The notes below the pieces were generated by a model. The model was not told where the DNA came from and searched no databases. It worked only from the letters and a program-made list of their open reading frames with translations. Shown piece after piece: positions 11,347-23,449 of a DNA stretch of 64,000 bases (positions are counted from its first letter, which is position 1; each line of letters begins with the position of its first letter). The translations under genes and the position numbers were made by a program. This stretch comes from Cheiracanthium punctorium (Eukaryota; Arthropoda; Arachnida; Araneae; Cheiracanthiidae), in assembly GCA_038373885.1 (NCBI GenBank), contig JAWZYV010013019.1:1860001-1924000 (forward strand), read 5' to 3'.

Positions 11347-12246
11347 GGGGAAGGTGGCCCAAAATGCTTCCCTTAAGAGAAAATTTGCATAAAGTAACTT
11401 AAATGTTAAATAAAACTTTGGCTCTTTTACACAATATTTCCCACTATATTTTACATCATAAACAATTTTTAATAATATTTTAAACCCAAACTGAGTAACG
11501 AAAAAAATAGAATTTTGAAAAAGAGTCCAAACGATCGTTTTACCAGCACCCACGGGCAAAATGATTCTTCATTTGAAAATAATTCTAAATTGTTTTGTAT
11601 CGGCAGAATGATGTAAACATAAATATTACTATACATAGTAAAATAAAATAAGTTTTACAATCATATAATATGCATAATTTATTTTATGAAAATTTTAAAA
11701 TAAAAAAAGTGTCACAAACTTCAAAATGTAATATTTCAAAATGATAATTAAAAATTATGGCATACAATAAATGCAGAAGTAAATTAAATAATGTAACGGG
11801 AAGTCACGTATTTTGAGAACGTCTGAAAAGCTGGCACGATGACTAGGACCCGGTACTGGAATTTCTTCAGTCGATGGATCATTTTACTAGGCAGTATTTC
11901 TGCCCATTTTAGTTCATATTACTGGAACACGCCAATAAACATAACAAACTAAACAAGTGTAATTCGCCCTAAAAACATACTCTATGCAGTCAACCAAATC
12001 ATGTTTCTGTACATTGAAGACTGTATTTCTAAATAAATAGGAACGTTGGTGCTTAAAGAGATATGATAAAGCCCAGTTTTTTTAAGATTTCTACTCAGAC
12101 ACGTAATACACCGATCGTTTAAATATCGCCCTCTCTTCTACTTGACTTGGCAGAACTATACTTTAAATTTTACCCAGTAGACAGCACTGCCTGTATCTAA
12201 GAAAACATCATTTTGCCCGCTAGGATTATTTTGGGGCACTTTCCCC
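11347..12246. mobile_element. 900-bp TIR element with GGGGAAGGTGGCCC ends
   Basis: The left end GGGGAAGGTGGCCCAAAATG and the reversed right end GGGGAAAGTGCCCCAAAAT form inverted repeats bordered by TA on both sides (11345-11346, 12247-12248). An internal GGGCAAAATGATTCTTCATTTG block recurs as the second half of the fragment at 51913-52180, so at least two copies exist here. No transposase frame is visible. TA borders suggest a Tc1/mariner-like non-autonomous element, though the superfamily is unproven. Confidence 0.7.
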
Positions 12247-12639
12247 TACACGTACGCTTCTCTTCTAGTTATCACTTTTTTGCTCATTGGATCATCTTGT
12301 ACATTTGTCGTATCATAACTCCAAATATTTTCAAAGCCGAATACCGTCTAGCGCTATTCCCAGAATTCCAAAAAGCGTCCTAACTGTCAATCATTTCTGC
12401 ATCCGTTGAGGTCTTTGCATAAGTGATATTTTTTAACGTCCGGAGAGGATATCTCTTGTGATGTTTCATAAAAAAGTTTGCCCACTCTTTACGAGAAAAT
12501 TTTGCCATCTTTGAAAGCAGAAATGTTTTTCCCGTTCGGTCTGTCAATTCCTCTATATGCTTAGAAATTTGGTCAGAAACATATTATATTTGTTATTTTG
12601 TTGTATGTACCATACTGCACACTGGACTCAGCGTAATTC

Positions 12640-12883
12640 GGGGCAAGATTCCACAGTTAGGTTTTGTTTTTTTTTTTTTTGTTTTGTTTTTTTTTTCTTA
12701 GTAAAATCAAGTTTGAAATAAGATAAAGTACAACATGTTCTCTCCAATGTTTAATTCTTTATAAATACTTATTATTTGCTTTCTCAGCATGTATAAAATT
12801 GAAAATTTTAACATTAAATATTAACTCATGTGAATTGTGGCATCTTCCCCCATACATACGGGGAAGATGCCACCAGGTATGCT
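12640..12883. repeat. Remnants of GGGGAAGATGCCAC-ended elements with palindrome
   Basis: A near-perfect palindrome at 12837-12878 pairs GTGGCATCTTCCCC with GGGGAAGATGCCAC around a short spacer. A related CGGGGCAAGATTCCAC lies at about 12641. The motif resembles the ends of the element at 11347-12246, so these look like abutting termini of related copies. T-rich runs occur at 12667-12697. Confidence 0.55.
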
Positions 12884-12889
12884 GTAAGG

Positions 12890-15050
12890 AAAACAACACA
12901 AACATTGGCAAAATACCTATGAATTTATAATTTAGTAGCTTTGTTTGGTTGATTCAACAAAAGTTTGTTTGATTCAACCACCCTGTTTTAACAAAATGCG
13001 GTTTAACTTAACAAAATCTTTTTTTCAAAAATCAGAACCAATGGCATTTAAATAATCAATTTAAATAATAAATGAAAATCTCAAAGCTTATCAGGAAAGT
13101 TAAATTGCTATATTCAAATGGAAGAAAATGCCTTACAGTTTCAAATATTAAGAAATCAGATTATGAAACTAACATATTTAAAACAGTAAAAATTCAGTAG
13201 CACATGGTAATTTCTAGCTGCAGAAAAAAACAAACATTCTTTCCATTCAAAATTCACATATATCGAAATTCAAAACTACGTTAAAAATATAGTTGAAAAT
13301 AACTTCAAGTATCATTCTTGTAGTAGTAAATTGTAAAATGGTGTGTTATAAATTAATAATTTATTAACTTTATGGTCACTCTATTCATAATTTAGACTCT
13401 TTTTGTTCATTTTTAAGTTTTTAACAATATTTCTTAAAACTTTGTAGCACCAACGTATTTGTATGATGTAAAAGAACGGTCTTCATTAAAATGCAATTTA
13501 TGTACGGGTATTTTTTAATTTTGTTTTATTTTATTTCCATTTTAATCTGAAATGAAGCACCATTTCAAAAGAAACATAAGAAATTGCATCAAACAAAATA
13601 TCAGGCCATCGTAAGAGAAGGTCCTCCAGTAATGATTGAATCATATAGCTTACTCATTTAACTATAGTTATACTAATACACCCGAGAGTTGTGTGTATGT
13701 TACAATGCCATGATTAACCTCTGTTGCTAGCCAGTTCTTTGAACCGGTTGCGGTGAAGCCACTAATTAGGGGTGCATCAAATCCCGCTCGTGCCACGTAC
13801 ACCTGCCCGATTATTATAAAGATATCTTCACTTATTTAAGAGCGGGCTGTCTCTCTCTGGCGAGTATTAAATGCAACTGCTTTAATTATTTGTCATGATT
13901 AAATTGGGGGTTCGACTGGAAGCTCGGATGTAATTAATTTGAGCACTTAAGACAACGCTTCAAATAAGGACTGCGCAGGGGATTATCTGTACGTTCTAAA
14001 AATCGCCTTGGGAGGGAGATGTCTCGAGAAAAGCGGGTAGACTACCACCTTCGACATTACGTTGCTGTTTTTGTTATTTTGATCATGTTTGTTGTACGAT
14101 TATTTAAAACATATCCAAGTTTGTTGAAGAGAGTAAAACTTTGAAAGTGGAACTCCTGAAATTGTACTCCTTTCAAGAATTTTACAAGCTTAGATTTATT
14201 CTTCACTACATTCAAGGCATATTTAAGATTCTGACAATTCCGAGTTTTATTACCAATTAAAAAATGAAGCAAAGTCTGTTATGTTTTCATATTTGTAGTT
14301 AAATTCTGTGGTCTTGAATTATTAATGGAAGATAAAATTGCAAACGGGAATAAGATTATTATTGGATTAATATTTCTCAAATAATAATAATAATAATAAT
14401 ACATTCTTCAAATGATAAGACAGAATGATCTTCTGAATGGTTTTCATTTTCAAATAAAAATTTTCTCAATATTGGGTTGAGACTGGTAATATTTCTTAAG
14501 TAAAAATATTCTTGACGCAAAGCTACAAGCGAACATTTTGATTTATTGTATAGACAACATATAGTTAACATTATACAAATTATTTTTCATTAATTTTACA
14601 TAGAAAACATCCCACAAAAAATAATCGCGTAATATTTCCAACATTTGTTAACAGCTGAAAAAGGCCAAAGCTGCTAATCTTGAGGCGATACTGCCGGTTA
14701 ATGTTCTTTTGTCTTGCAACTTTCCAAGTGCATCAAAATCTTTTTTTTTAAGTACATTTTTTGGAGGGGTGAGGGAGACAGCGATTATTTTAAATAGTAG
14801 AAAATAGAAACAGACAGAAAGCATTATACTTTGTTATTCAGCATATATATATAAATATTCAGCAAAAATATGTTTCTCATTAGCTTTGTTAAACTATGTA
14901 CGATGAGGTTTATTAGAAGCATATCTTAACTAGCCGAGTGCGTCTAGTGAATAGCATTTTATCTTTAATCATTGTTCATGTTATGTGTTTTGAAAATTAT
15001 GTAATACACAAAAGTATTACGTTCATTTTAATCAAATTTATTGTTTGGTA
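12890..15050. other. Unassigned A+T-rich stretch
   Basis: It holds an AAT microsatellite at about 14382-14402 and scattered homopolymers. One less A+T-rich pocket at 13690-14000 has no coding or RNA signature that I can support. Confidence 0.45.
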
Positions 15051-15056
15051 TAATGC

Positions 15057-15110
15057 TCAGTAGCAGATCCAAAGGAAGGGAAGGGGCGATAGGGTGATCG
15101 CATGTTCCTT
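15057..15110 (+). repeat. Solo hAT-like end (CAGTAGCAGATCC)
   Basis: CAGTAGCAGATCCAAAGG matches the end of the hAT MITE at 2078 with one change, followed by a G-rich run. No matching opposite end or 8-bp duplication was found, so this is a fragment. Confidence 0.45.
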
Positions 15111-15114
15111 GAGC

Positions 15115-16750
15115 GCACTTAAAACCAAGCTTAATCTGTTCGCTCTCATCATTAAAAGACGCAACAGATAAAACCCTCCTTCTTTGCTATTGCTCAACCT
15201 CGAGGTTGGGTCCAGCGGAGCATTCAAAGAACCATTCTGGTAAGCAACGTCGGTCAATAAAGAGTGTTTTCTCTTACGTCTGTATGGGGATGAGAGAGGA
15301 GAAGTTAAAACATGAGTTCTCAAGATTGAAAATGAACACGTTGGAAAAAAAGAGGAAGTGATCCATTCTTGAGAGAATTCGTGGTCATATTTATCGCCCA
15401 TCCCTCGAAACTCTTCTGAATATGCCGCTGAAAATGCTTTCCATCATGCACTGTAAAGAAGGCATGTCTTTAGCTGCCCGTACATTATCGACGTACACCC
15501 CAATCTTAAGTTTAAAAAATAATCAGCACGCGTTATATAAATGATTGTTTCAAAAGGAAGCACGTTGCAAGGAATGAGAAACAAGATGGCGATCAAACAG
15601 ACCTTGCCATTACTGGTAAATGCCTGAGGCGGGTCAACAGCAGGTCACAAAATCCACTCCAATTCTTTTAATCACGTTAATTGAGAAGAGAGGGTTTATC
15701 TCGTGAAGCATAAATTACAAATCTTGTGCAATTTAAGAACCCTGAAAGCAGACTAAAAGGGTGGGAGTATAATTGCGTTACATCTTTATACTCGGCATAA
15801 TACTTATGCAAAACTTCTGTAAGCTCACGTCAGAATGATAGGTTTTGCTCAATGACTTCTCATAGAATACGAAGATAAATTTTACAGCTACGAAGATGCT
15901 ATTAAATTATTTTCTGTTATATAAATACCTTTCAGATTATTCAACATTCAGATACCTATTTCTAAACTGTTCTAATTGCACAAATAATAACGATCTCGAA
16001 GTAAGTTTAATGGTAGGTTTGTAAATTATTTTTTTTAAATGCCACATAACTTTATAAATATTTTCTATTTGTTAAGTTCTTATATCTAGTTTAATTATGT
16101 TGAAAATCTCAATTTCAGGTACAAGTTTTAATCAAATACTTAACAGTTCACCAGTTATAGTCCCTCAAACAATAATCACCTTAAAATCGTAACTTTTTTG
16201 CAAAAGCATCTCACCGTGAAATCTGGTACAGAATAATAAAAAAGAGCTATTTGAATCAGTCAAACATGCAACACCGACGAAACTTATTTTTCTAAATTCA
16301 ATAATGAAGGAAAATGGCAAAATCAATCCTGTTTCCAAGTTAATGTTTCCATGAAGTGCATACAACTTCCAGTGTTATGAACGGCGAAAGCGCTCGATCG
16401 CACAAAAAGATTTTCGAATTAGCTCCTAAATTTATTCAAACCGAGAGCTTAAATGCAAAGAAAAGAAAGAAAAAGAACAGCAAAATGGTGGGTAAAAATG
16501 ACGGGAAAACAAAAAACTTATTCCCCCGTAAAATCTTACAAGAATAAATTCATAATTCAGGGTCGGTGAGCTGGAAATAATTGCAAACTTTCAATAAGTA
16601 GAACAAGAAAAAATGATACATTTAGAAATAACAATAGAGTAAGAAATGAATATTTTATTTGTTTTCTCTTTATCGAATAGGAATAGAGAATTGTTTATTT
16701 GCTTATTAGTACCGTTCAATGGCAATGTTTTTGGTTATTTTTAAGCTGGT
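15115..16750. other. Unassigned stretch
   Basis: A minus-strand open frame of 114 codons at 15057-15401 overlaps the hAT-like end and has no domain features, so I do not call it a gene. The rest is A+T-rich with nothing recognised. Confidence 0.45.
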
Positions 16751-16751
16751 A

Positions 16752-16802
16752 ATGCAGGGTGTGTGTTAATGCAGGGTGTTTGCAGGGTAATGCAGGGTGT
16801 TT
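16752..16802. repeat. Short tandem AATGCAGGGTGT repeat
   Basis: Three imperfect copies of AATGCAGGGTGT lie head to tail. The unit resembles the CAGGGTGT tips of the TATACAG family. Confidence 0.6.
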
Positions 16803-17076
16803 TATGTTTCATAAAAAGTTTAAATACTTTAACGGGTACAGTATATAACGGGTACATTCAAATAAATAAATAAATGAAACATAACTTTGCTTTAAAAAGT
16901 TTAACTGAGAAACATGATAAATTGTGTTAATGAAAGTGAGCAAGCCACTCTGATCAAAGAAGAGCTACAGTTGTGTCATAACAACAATAACTTGGAGCAG
17001 TTATTTAGTTTTGGGCCACGCTGAATCAAATATACGAAAATCGTCTTGAAAAAGTTTTTTCAAGCCGACCGAGTTC

Positions 17077-17281
17077 TATGGTGGGTACAGCACGGTACTT
17101 CGGGTTCAGCTCCTAGCGGTCGGGGTTCGAATCCCGACTGGGCGTGGTTGTCATTGTGTCCGTCCCTTCATAGGGGGCGACGTTGGTCCGCCTACTAGGT
17201 TTCCCCATAATAAAGTGACCAACAATCCCGGTCAGTTGTGGCCAAAGCCTTCAAGGCAGAAGCCGGCCATTAAAAAAAAAC
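17077..17281 (+). repeat. tRNA-headed SINE with A tail
   Basis: The head contains GGTTCGAATCCCGAC, a canonical tRNA box B (GGTTCGAATCC), preceded by a tRNA-like arm. The body CCCTTCATAGGGGGCGACGT and CCCCATAATAAAGTGACCA recurs inside the hAT element at 35649-36273. The CCCTTCATAGGGG part also recurs at 48300-48345. It ends in an A run at 17271-17279, as expected for reverse-transcribed RNA polymerase III transcripts. Confidence 0.8.
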
Positions 17282-17357
17282 GTGTTTTTTTGTTTTTGTT
17301 TTTTAATCGATAGGTTTAACTTACCATTCTTGTTTAATATGCTTATTGTTTGTTTAA

Positions 17358-17725
17358 CCCTTTAACGTGCAGTGTTCCTGCTCTGGGAACACCAAACTCT
17401 GACGTTTTGACTGTTGCCAGTCAAGAAGAATAAGATTTGATTTCTATAAAAATAGTTGCGGGTGACATAACTCCACGAGAATCCTTTACTTTTTAGCACG
17501 TCATTTCCCGTAAAAAAAAGTGTCACGACTATTTTTAACAGCACTGAAATCTGCTGAAAAATGGAAGAATGCGAAAGCAGCTGGATAGATTGCCCATTGC
17601 TGAAAAAAGGGCAGCCGTTGCCATCGCTCGACTTAACTACCAGCAAGATGGCGGACGATCTAAACTTTCATTGCGTGCCGGAGATCTAGAGACCCTTTTT
17701 TGACGGCAGCTGGCTGTGCGCGGAC
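17358..17725 (+). mobile_element. TTAA MITE family, truncated copy
   Basis: After TTAA at 17354-17357 the element starts CCCTTTAACGTGCAG and runs through GGGAACACCAAACTCTGACG, GTTGCGGGTGACATA, GAGAATCCTTTACTTTTTAG and CATTTCCCGTAAAAAA. It then holds one palindrome arm with ACCAGCAAGATGGCGGACGA and GGCAGCTGGCTGTGCGCG. It matches the reverse of the 34.2-34.7 kb copy but lacks the second arm and second TTAA. Confidence 0.8.
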
Positions 17726-18035
17726 ACATAAATGTGAAAATTATTTTCACTTCACAACAACTTCAGGCAGTCGCTTTAGTAAGACGGGGATCGTTAAGCA
17801 GTGTAACATAGCTTTTGGACTGGTTTAACCTTTTCCCTCTAGTCATGAAAAATCACATATTCAAGATTCCTCTTCTGTGACCACCGCTGCTTCCCTGAAT
17901 TAATCTTTGAATGCTCATTTAGAGTCCAGTGTTGCGTTTGCACAGCAGGGAAACAATAAGGTTCACAAAAGGAAAATATACGCCAAGTTCCTTCCCTTGC
18001 CCTGGATCTATCCTTAAGTATCCTACACAGGCGGG

Positions 18036-18350
18036 CTGCTGTAGCCCAGTTGGAAAAGGCGTCATTCGGGGCCAAAGGGTTGAGGGTTCGATCCAAGCAC
18101 CAACCAAACACCGTCGTATTCGCTAATGAAGACTGAGACATGTTAAATACGTCGTTGTAGCAATGTCCAGCAAGTTCCCATGCAAAACGATACCTGTAGG
18201 GGTGGTAAAACTAAGCCTTGGATCTTCTGCTTCGTACTTGCTTCAAAATTAAGAAGCCCCACTAAAGATGGTAGTGCTACCATCTATCGGCTCCTGAATG
18301 GGGTAGAAATGAACTCTTCGGGAGTTTATGGTAGAAATTAACACTCTTGG
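18036..18350 (+). repeat. tRNA-headed SINE
   Basis: TAGCCCAGTTGG fits box A and GGGTTCGATCC fits box B, 40 to 50 bases apart, as in a tRNA-derived RNA polymerase III promoter. Downstream body sequence is different from the SINEs at 17.1 and 48.2 kb. The 3' boundary is uncertain. It also includes a small palindrome GATGGTAGTGCTACCATC at about 18268-18285. Confidence 0.7.
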
Positions 18351-18724
18351 CAGTTGCAGCCGCTATCGATCTAATCTGGATTTGGGGTTGGTACAAAATG
18401 CTGTAAAAAACAGAAGTGCGTATCCCCATTAATCCATGAAATACAGACAAACAAAATCCTACACCAGGTATTCTACGCATTCTCCTGTTGTAAACCTTTA
18501 AAAAATATTAATTTCATCTCTATATTTTGAAAAGGACAAAATCAACGCCAATGCAGATTAAAAGCCATACTTTTAAAGTAAATATGTGAGGAATATTTTG
18601 TGTGGAAGAGATAAAGTTGCAAAGCATTCTCAATAAACGCCCTTTTCTTGAGCTTAACACTTCATCACTTTCTCTCTTATTAATAACACTGACAAACTAA
18701 TGTTACAAAAAATTCACCGTGGGT

Positions 18725-18846
18725 GTTTTAAAATAATTCAAAAAGCTAGCAAAATCGAAAATAACACTTTATTTGACGAAACGAAGCACTATATATCACA
18801 ATAAATACATCATTCATAACACATGCCACAGCGGATTATTAATATA
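18725..18846 (+). repeat. Dispersed repeat D, left part (split copy)
   Basis: It matches 43515-43632, sharing CGAAAATAACA, GACGAA-CAAAGC, CTATAT-TCACAATAAATA and CAACACATGC-type blocks. Compared with that copy, the match is interrupted at 18847 and resumes at about 21262. Confidence 0.65.
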
Positions 18847-19100
18847 CTAGCTGCGTGCCCGTTCTTCGCACGGTAGGAAACGAAAATTTTCCTTACATGT
18901 GTAATTCGAAATTATTCGTGATGTGGAAATAAAAAAAAAGAGCAAAATTATTTGACTCTTAATGTAAAGTTTGTGTCATGAGTACTAACCTGATCATTGC
19001 AGTATAATGACTCAAAAAACTACGTCAGTGTCATTCACTATCAAAAAAGTGGAAAGCTTAATGGTTTGCAGAGAACTCCTGGCTTTCAAAATGTCTTATT

Positions 19101-19266
19101 CAGGGGCGTAGCCAGAGGGGGGGATATCGGGATATATCCCCCCCCCCGAAATTTTTGGATTAGTGATGAAATTCCATCTATTTATGCATATATAAGTTCA
19201 TATACTCCTCGAAAAAATTTCCAGGCTCATATCCCTCCCCGAAAAAATTTCCTGGCTACGCACCTG
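19101..19266. mobile_element. hAT-like MITE (166 bp) with perfect 8-bp TSD
   Basis: The ends CAGGGGCGTAGCCAG and CTGGCTACGCACCTG are near-perfect inverted repeats. Both flanks carry GTCTTATT (19093-19100 and 19267-19274). The interior has a C-run at 19139-19147 and two GAAAAAATTTCC blocks. It is too short for any protein. Confidence 0.92.
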
Positions 19267-19354
19267 GTCTTATTTCTACATCATACTGTTTTTTAGGCTC
19301 AAGTTGTAGCATTAAATACCTAAGACACTACATGAAATGGAGCACCATTTATCT

Positions 19355-19482
19355 CTTTCCGAACATGTACCATATAAGGAAAGTATTGTAATCGTGAAAA
19401 AATTCGACTTCGAGATTTTGGTGTATTGACACGTTTTGAGGTCTTCTGAATTCATTTATGCTATTTTCAAGAGATGTTTTTA
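19355..19482 (+). mobile_element. Fragment of the CTTTCCGAACA element
   Basis: CTTTCCGAACATGTACCATA and the following sequence to about 19470 match the left end of the element at 46797-47456 with few changes. The copy breaks off at GAGATG and the right end is missing. Confidence 0.8.
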
Positions 19483-19485
19483 AAA

Positions 19486-19580
19486 TAGCTGCGCACCCGC
19501 TCTTCATACGGGAAGAAGGGAATATTTTACTACTAAAATCATATCTGCATGTGACAAAACAGAATTTCATTTTTAAAAAA
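19486..19580 (+). repeat. TAGCTGCG-type repeat copy
   Basis: TAGCTGCGCACCCGCTCTTC and GGGAAGAAG-GAATATTTT match 48702-48790, and the first part matches 18847-18880. The boundary and type are unknown. Confidence 0.6.
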
Positions 19581-21261
19581 GTTCAAGTAATCTCCTCTGT
19601 TGAAATTACTGCGGGATATATTAACGCAAATTAGAATTACTTTTTGTTTAGTTGGTTGTAAGACAACCGTTGAAACAGGACACTTTTAATTTCATGAAAT
19701 ATTTATTAACGTGGTACATTGCGATTTATTCATATTATCTTTTCAAATCTAATAATACTACCTATTACGTACATTAATACTATCTATATTCGCTTCTCCC
19801 TCTTCAAGGCTCCCTTTAAAGAAACAGCTTAGATTATTTGGCCTCAATGGGATCTTTTGATTCTGTGGTGATTCTTTGCAATTTACGCATTAGCATAAAT
19901 AATAATCATTTCACATAATGGTTGCCATTAAGGAAACTCTCCATATATATTTAATTTATACATAGATAAGATGGGCGTATTTAGCGCCGCAAACCATTTC
20001 ATCTTACTGTGGGGAGAAAATATCCAAGGGGTGCCATTTTAACTATCCATGTATCTAATATAGCGATATCTTTTATATCCTCCATAGTCCTGTCTCCTGA
20101 AAAAACATCAAACTGTGTAATCTCGAGGAGCTACTTATTCCCACTTTAATTGTGACAGGGCGTTAGAGTTGCAGAGTTTACAAATTTCACACATTTTTTT
20201 TATTTATGACGTCACTGTTTGACTGCCGTAAAGGATACCCCGGTAGGTTGAGGGAGTTAATTTCGATATTTCGCATAATTGTTTTCAAACGGTATCATTA
20301 AAACTTTGCGTTATGTAACCTTTATGGAGGAACGTAATTCAACGTTAAAATAAAATTATACTCGCAACCTGCATGCGTATGTTAGGCAACGCCTGCGCTA
20401 AATTAAATGCCAAAAATAAAAATAGTAAATAGAAAAAAATTAATATATCGCGCTTTGAAACGAACTTTGTAACTTTTAAAATGAACATTTTCAGCGCCGT
20501 GAAAACATTTCAATTTTTAAATAAGCTACCGGATTAAAATACCACTTCTAATAATAATAATCGTGAATTTCTTAGTTTATTTCTACAGTAAATTTTAATC
20601 AAAATATCGTCTCCCTGTGTTGAAAATAGAGCTGGAATAAATGAGTTAAAATTATGGAGTAATTTTTACGTATCTTAAAGCATTTGACGTCATAGATCCT
20701 CACTTGCGAATTGAAATTCTGATATCCCATTTAAAAACTCGATTGGTTGAAAAAATCCTTTTTTCTAATCCTTTCTGTGGCAACAACCGAACATAAATTC
20801 TCGTGCCGTGATCGCAATGTAATGAATGGCGTAAGATCGCGTTGATGCTATTAAATTCTAAACATTAGGCTGCATTAAAATTCGTAAAAAATCATCTAAT
20901 TTACATAATTTTTTCGTTTTTATTTTAAAAGAGGGAGAAAAGAATGTTTCACGATTTGTCAAAATATCTAAAAGTTATGACGGATAGAATTCAAGATGCG
21001 ACAGTTTTAAAATTATTTTACGAAAAACAATCGCGAAGCAGATGCTTAGTAAAAAAATTCCTAAAAATCGGTAAATCATGTTACGTATTCAGAACAAACT
21101 GTTTTTAAAAGAAAATTTCCTCCTCTATCCGATGATACAAATGCCGTTTTGCTGCGAGCGTAATTTCCGCCGTTATTACGAATTAGGTGAGAAAAAATGC
21201 CAAAAATCGCATAAAACATAAAATAAAAAAAATTCTAGGTCGAATTTTGAAAAAATATCAC

Positions 21262-21610
21262 AGCAATAACACTATTCAGACGGCAATATCAATAGTATTG
21301 CCTTGTTCTCATTATCCGCGGTCTACCACACACTAACACCACAGTTAGAGTGACTGCTCCTAGCGGAGGTGATGTGAAAAGGGTGTGACATCCATTTTCT
21401 GTTTTTTTCCAGCATCTTCTTTCCTAATTGAGATACAGCCAAAATTCCACTAGTTTAGAGAACTTATTTTTTGTCTCCAATTAGCCAAGAAAGTGCCAAA
21501 ATTGCCACCAAGGTCAAGGGGTCACATACTCATTTAACATGCAACAATGCCTGCACAACTCACTTTCCCACAACACACATGGAGGAAGGAAAACAATAAT
21601 TTTGTAACAC
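21262..21610 (+). repeat. Dispersed repeat D, right part
   Basis: It matches 43635-43985. Shared blocks are CAATAACACTATTCA-ACGGC, GTGTGACATC, CTTCTTTCCTAA-TGAGATACAG, AAAATTCC-CTAGTTT, GTCACATACTCATTT and CCCACAACACACATG. Together with 18725-18846 it rebuilds the uninterrupted order seen at 43.5 kb. No coding frame is shared. Confidence 0.75.
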
Positions 21611-21614
21611 TTTT

Positions 21615-22715
21615 TAAATTTCGCAACAATTCAACGCATCCCAAGTATTCAAAAAAGTGAACAGAAATCATAAACAATTTTTAACTAACATGTAAAACAT
21701 TAGCTGAAACATTTCATTACTACAACGATGACCTTATGAAACATCGCCACTTTTGATTAGTGAAAAGGCTAGAAAGTAGAAAGTTAAATTTTTACAAGAT
21801 TCTCGATTCTAAAAAATTGAGGAATCTTATTTTTGTACATTTTTTTTAATTATTTAATGTATCGTTAATTAAAGTCTCGTGTTTATGATAAACAAATTCT
21901 TTGCTTTTGCTTGCATTAGCAGGGGGAAAAAACCTTTTATATAGTGAAAAGTTCTATGCGATGATGGAGAGCATCTTTTTTGTAAATTTTTAAAAGATGT
22001 TTTAAATGATTTTTTGTAAACAGCTAAAAGTAAAAATTGAACTTTTTTCCATAGTTATCTCCTGCACTTTAGCTCAGTGACCTGGAGCATTAATTTCACG
22101 CTTCGATTTTGTCAAAAAAAAAAAACAGATTTTAATTAAAAACATATTTTAAAGAGAATTTCCACATCAACTCAAATAGTATTTTCTTGAATAGTTCTAC
22201 ATTAGTCAATTTTGCAAATTAAACGGTCTCTAATAATAATAGAAATTCGTGTAGTTATATTAAAAATGCAAAATAAAAACAAAAAATTACAATTACACAA
22301 ATATATTAGATAAAAAATATATTAGATTAAAAACCGATATTGAAAACGTTAGGTAGCTCATCTTACTGGGACCAAAAAAAATGAGTTTTATAGATTAGGC
22401 TCAAATGGCAATAATTAAAAAGTACTATCTTACTTGCATCAACCTGTTCGTTCCTATCGTTGCAAGGACGGGACGGTGGGAACATTGGACACAAAAGTGG
22501 GAATCCATTTTATGACGGTGCACAAGTAAACGTTGGAAAGTGTTTATAATCGATGAATTCGCCATGACTCATCTTTCTTGTTTCTTTTTGTTGTCGTTTG
22601 TGTGTGAAATTATCAATATAAGTCAGTTCTAACAGGAGGTGACAAAATGTTTAAAATGGCCAAAACTTTATTGGCTAATTTAAACATTGCGATTTTCCGA
22701 AACTGGACATTAGTA
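21615..22715. other. Unassigned A+T-rich stretch
   Basis: No gene or element recognised. Confidence 0.45.
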
Positions 22716-22717
22716 GA

Positions 22718-22860
22718 TGGCTGAAGTGTTTAGGTCCAAGGTACTGACCAACCGCGCAGCTATCGATCTAACGGTCTGGAGTTTCGGACGGTTTTTCTAG
22801 ATGTAGCGTGAATCTGCGTTAGAATCGCTTAAAAATGTCCTCCGCCAAAGCATTCCTCCC
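22718..22860 (+). repeat. SINE body, plus-strand copy
   Basis: It starts GTAGATGGCTGAAGTGTTTAG and continues with GATCTAACGGTCTGGAGTTT and TCTAGATGTAGCGTGAATCT, which match the reverse complement of 8245-8445. The tRNA-like head seen there is absent here, so this copy is 5' truncated. Confidence 0.65.
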
Positions 22861-22910
22861 TTTTTCAGGTCGTCCTGGTATCTTTGCGATAACAAAACAA
22901 CAGCGTTAGC

Positions 22911-22926
22911 TTTTTTTTTTTTACTT
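22911..22926. repeat. T homopolymer
   Basis: A run of Ts just downstream of the SINE body. Confidence 0.6.
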
Positions 22927-23264
22927 TTGAGCTCATTTTCATGAAATTTTTAATAAAGGTTTTTGCCTTTAGAAAAAGGTTTATGTATAACTTATTAACA
23001 GTGCAGATAATGTTAAAATGCGTGCATGTATATTCTGAAATTGCATCGTAGTGACATAAGAAATCACACTTTATTACAGTTACATGAGAAAAAAAATTGC
23101 ATTGAGTTTAGAAATAACCTAATATTTATCTATATTAACAAGCTTATACGTCTTACTATCATATTTTTAATTGCACAAGTTTGTCGAGGAAACTACCTTT
23201 TAATGAAGAAGAGCAATATATTAACGCGATCAAAATTCGAGCTCTGCAAAAGAAAAGAAAAAAA

Positions 23265-23310
23265 ATGTGGCCACCCACAATCTGTTGCATGTGATGTGAC
23301 CTGAAACTTT
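23265..23310 (+). repeat. Short duplicated block, copy 1
   Basis: CAATCTGTTGCATG-GATGTGA-CTG-AAC-TTAAT is shared with 34811-34855 on the same strand, 11.5 kb away. No function is apparent. Confidence 0.5.
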
Positions 23311-23449
23311 AATATAAAACACAGCTGCTGTGAAAATCAGACAAGGAAAAAAAAATTTGCGAAAAACTGCAAGAAAGTTTGCAGCTATTGGAGAAAGTTT
23401 CCAATAGTTTTATTTCGACTATATTAATTTCCGCGGAACTATTTGGGAA

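Larger units (their letters stand above)
18847..21255. mobile_element. Putative 2.4-kb insertion in repeat D
   Basis: Repeat D is continuous at 43.5-44.0 kb but here is split by this block, so the block probably inserted later. It starts TAGCTGCGTGCCCGTTCTTCG. The same motif recurs at 19486-19515 and 48702-48735. The block contains the hAT MITE 19101-19266 and the fragment 19355-19482. Element type is unknown; no reading frame supports a retrotransposon. Confidence 0.45.

Noticed and set aside
13690..14000. Possible exon or RNA gene in a less A+T-rich pocket
   Set aside because: No frame, splice sites or RNA fold could be supported by eye.
15057..15401. 114-codon minus-strand ORF
   Set aside because: It ends within a hAT-like terminus, has no domain features and no splice context, and is probably chance.
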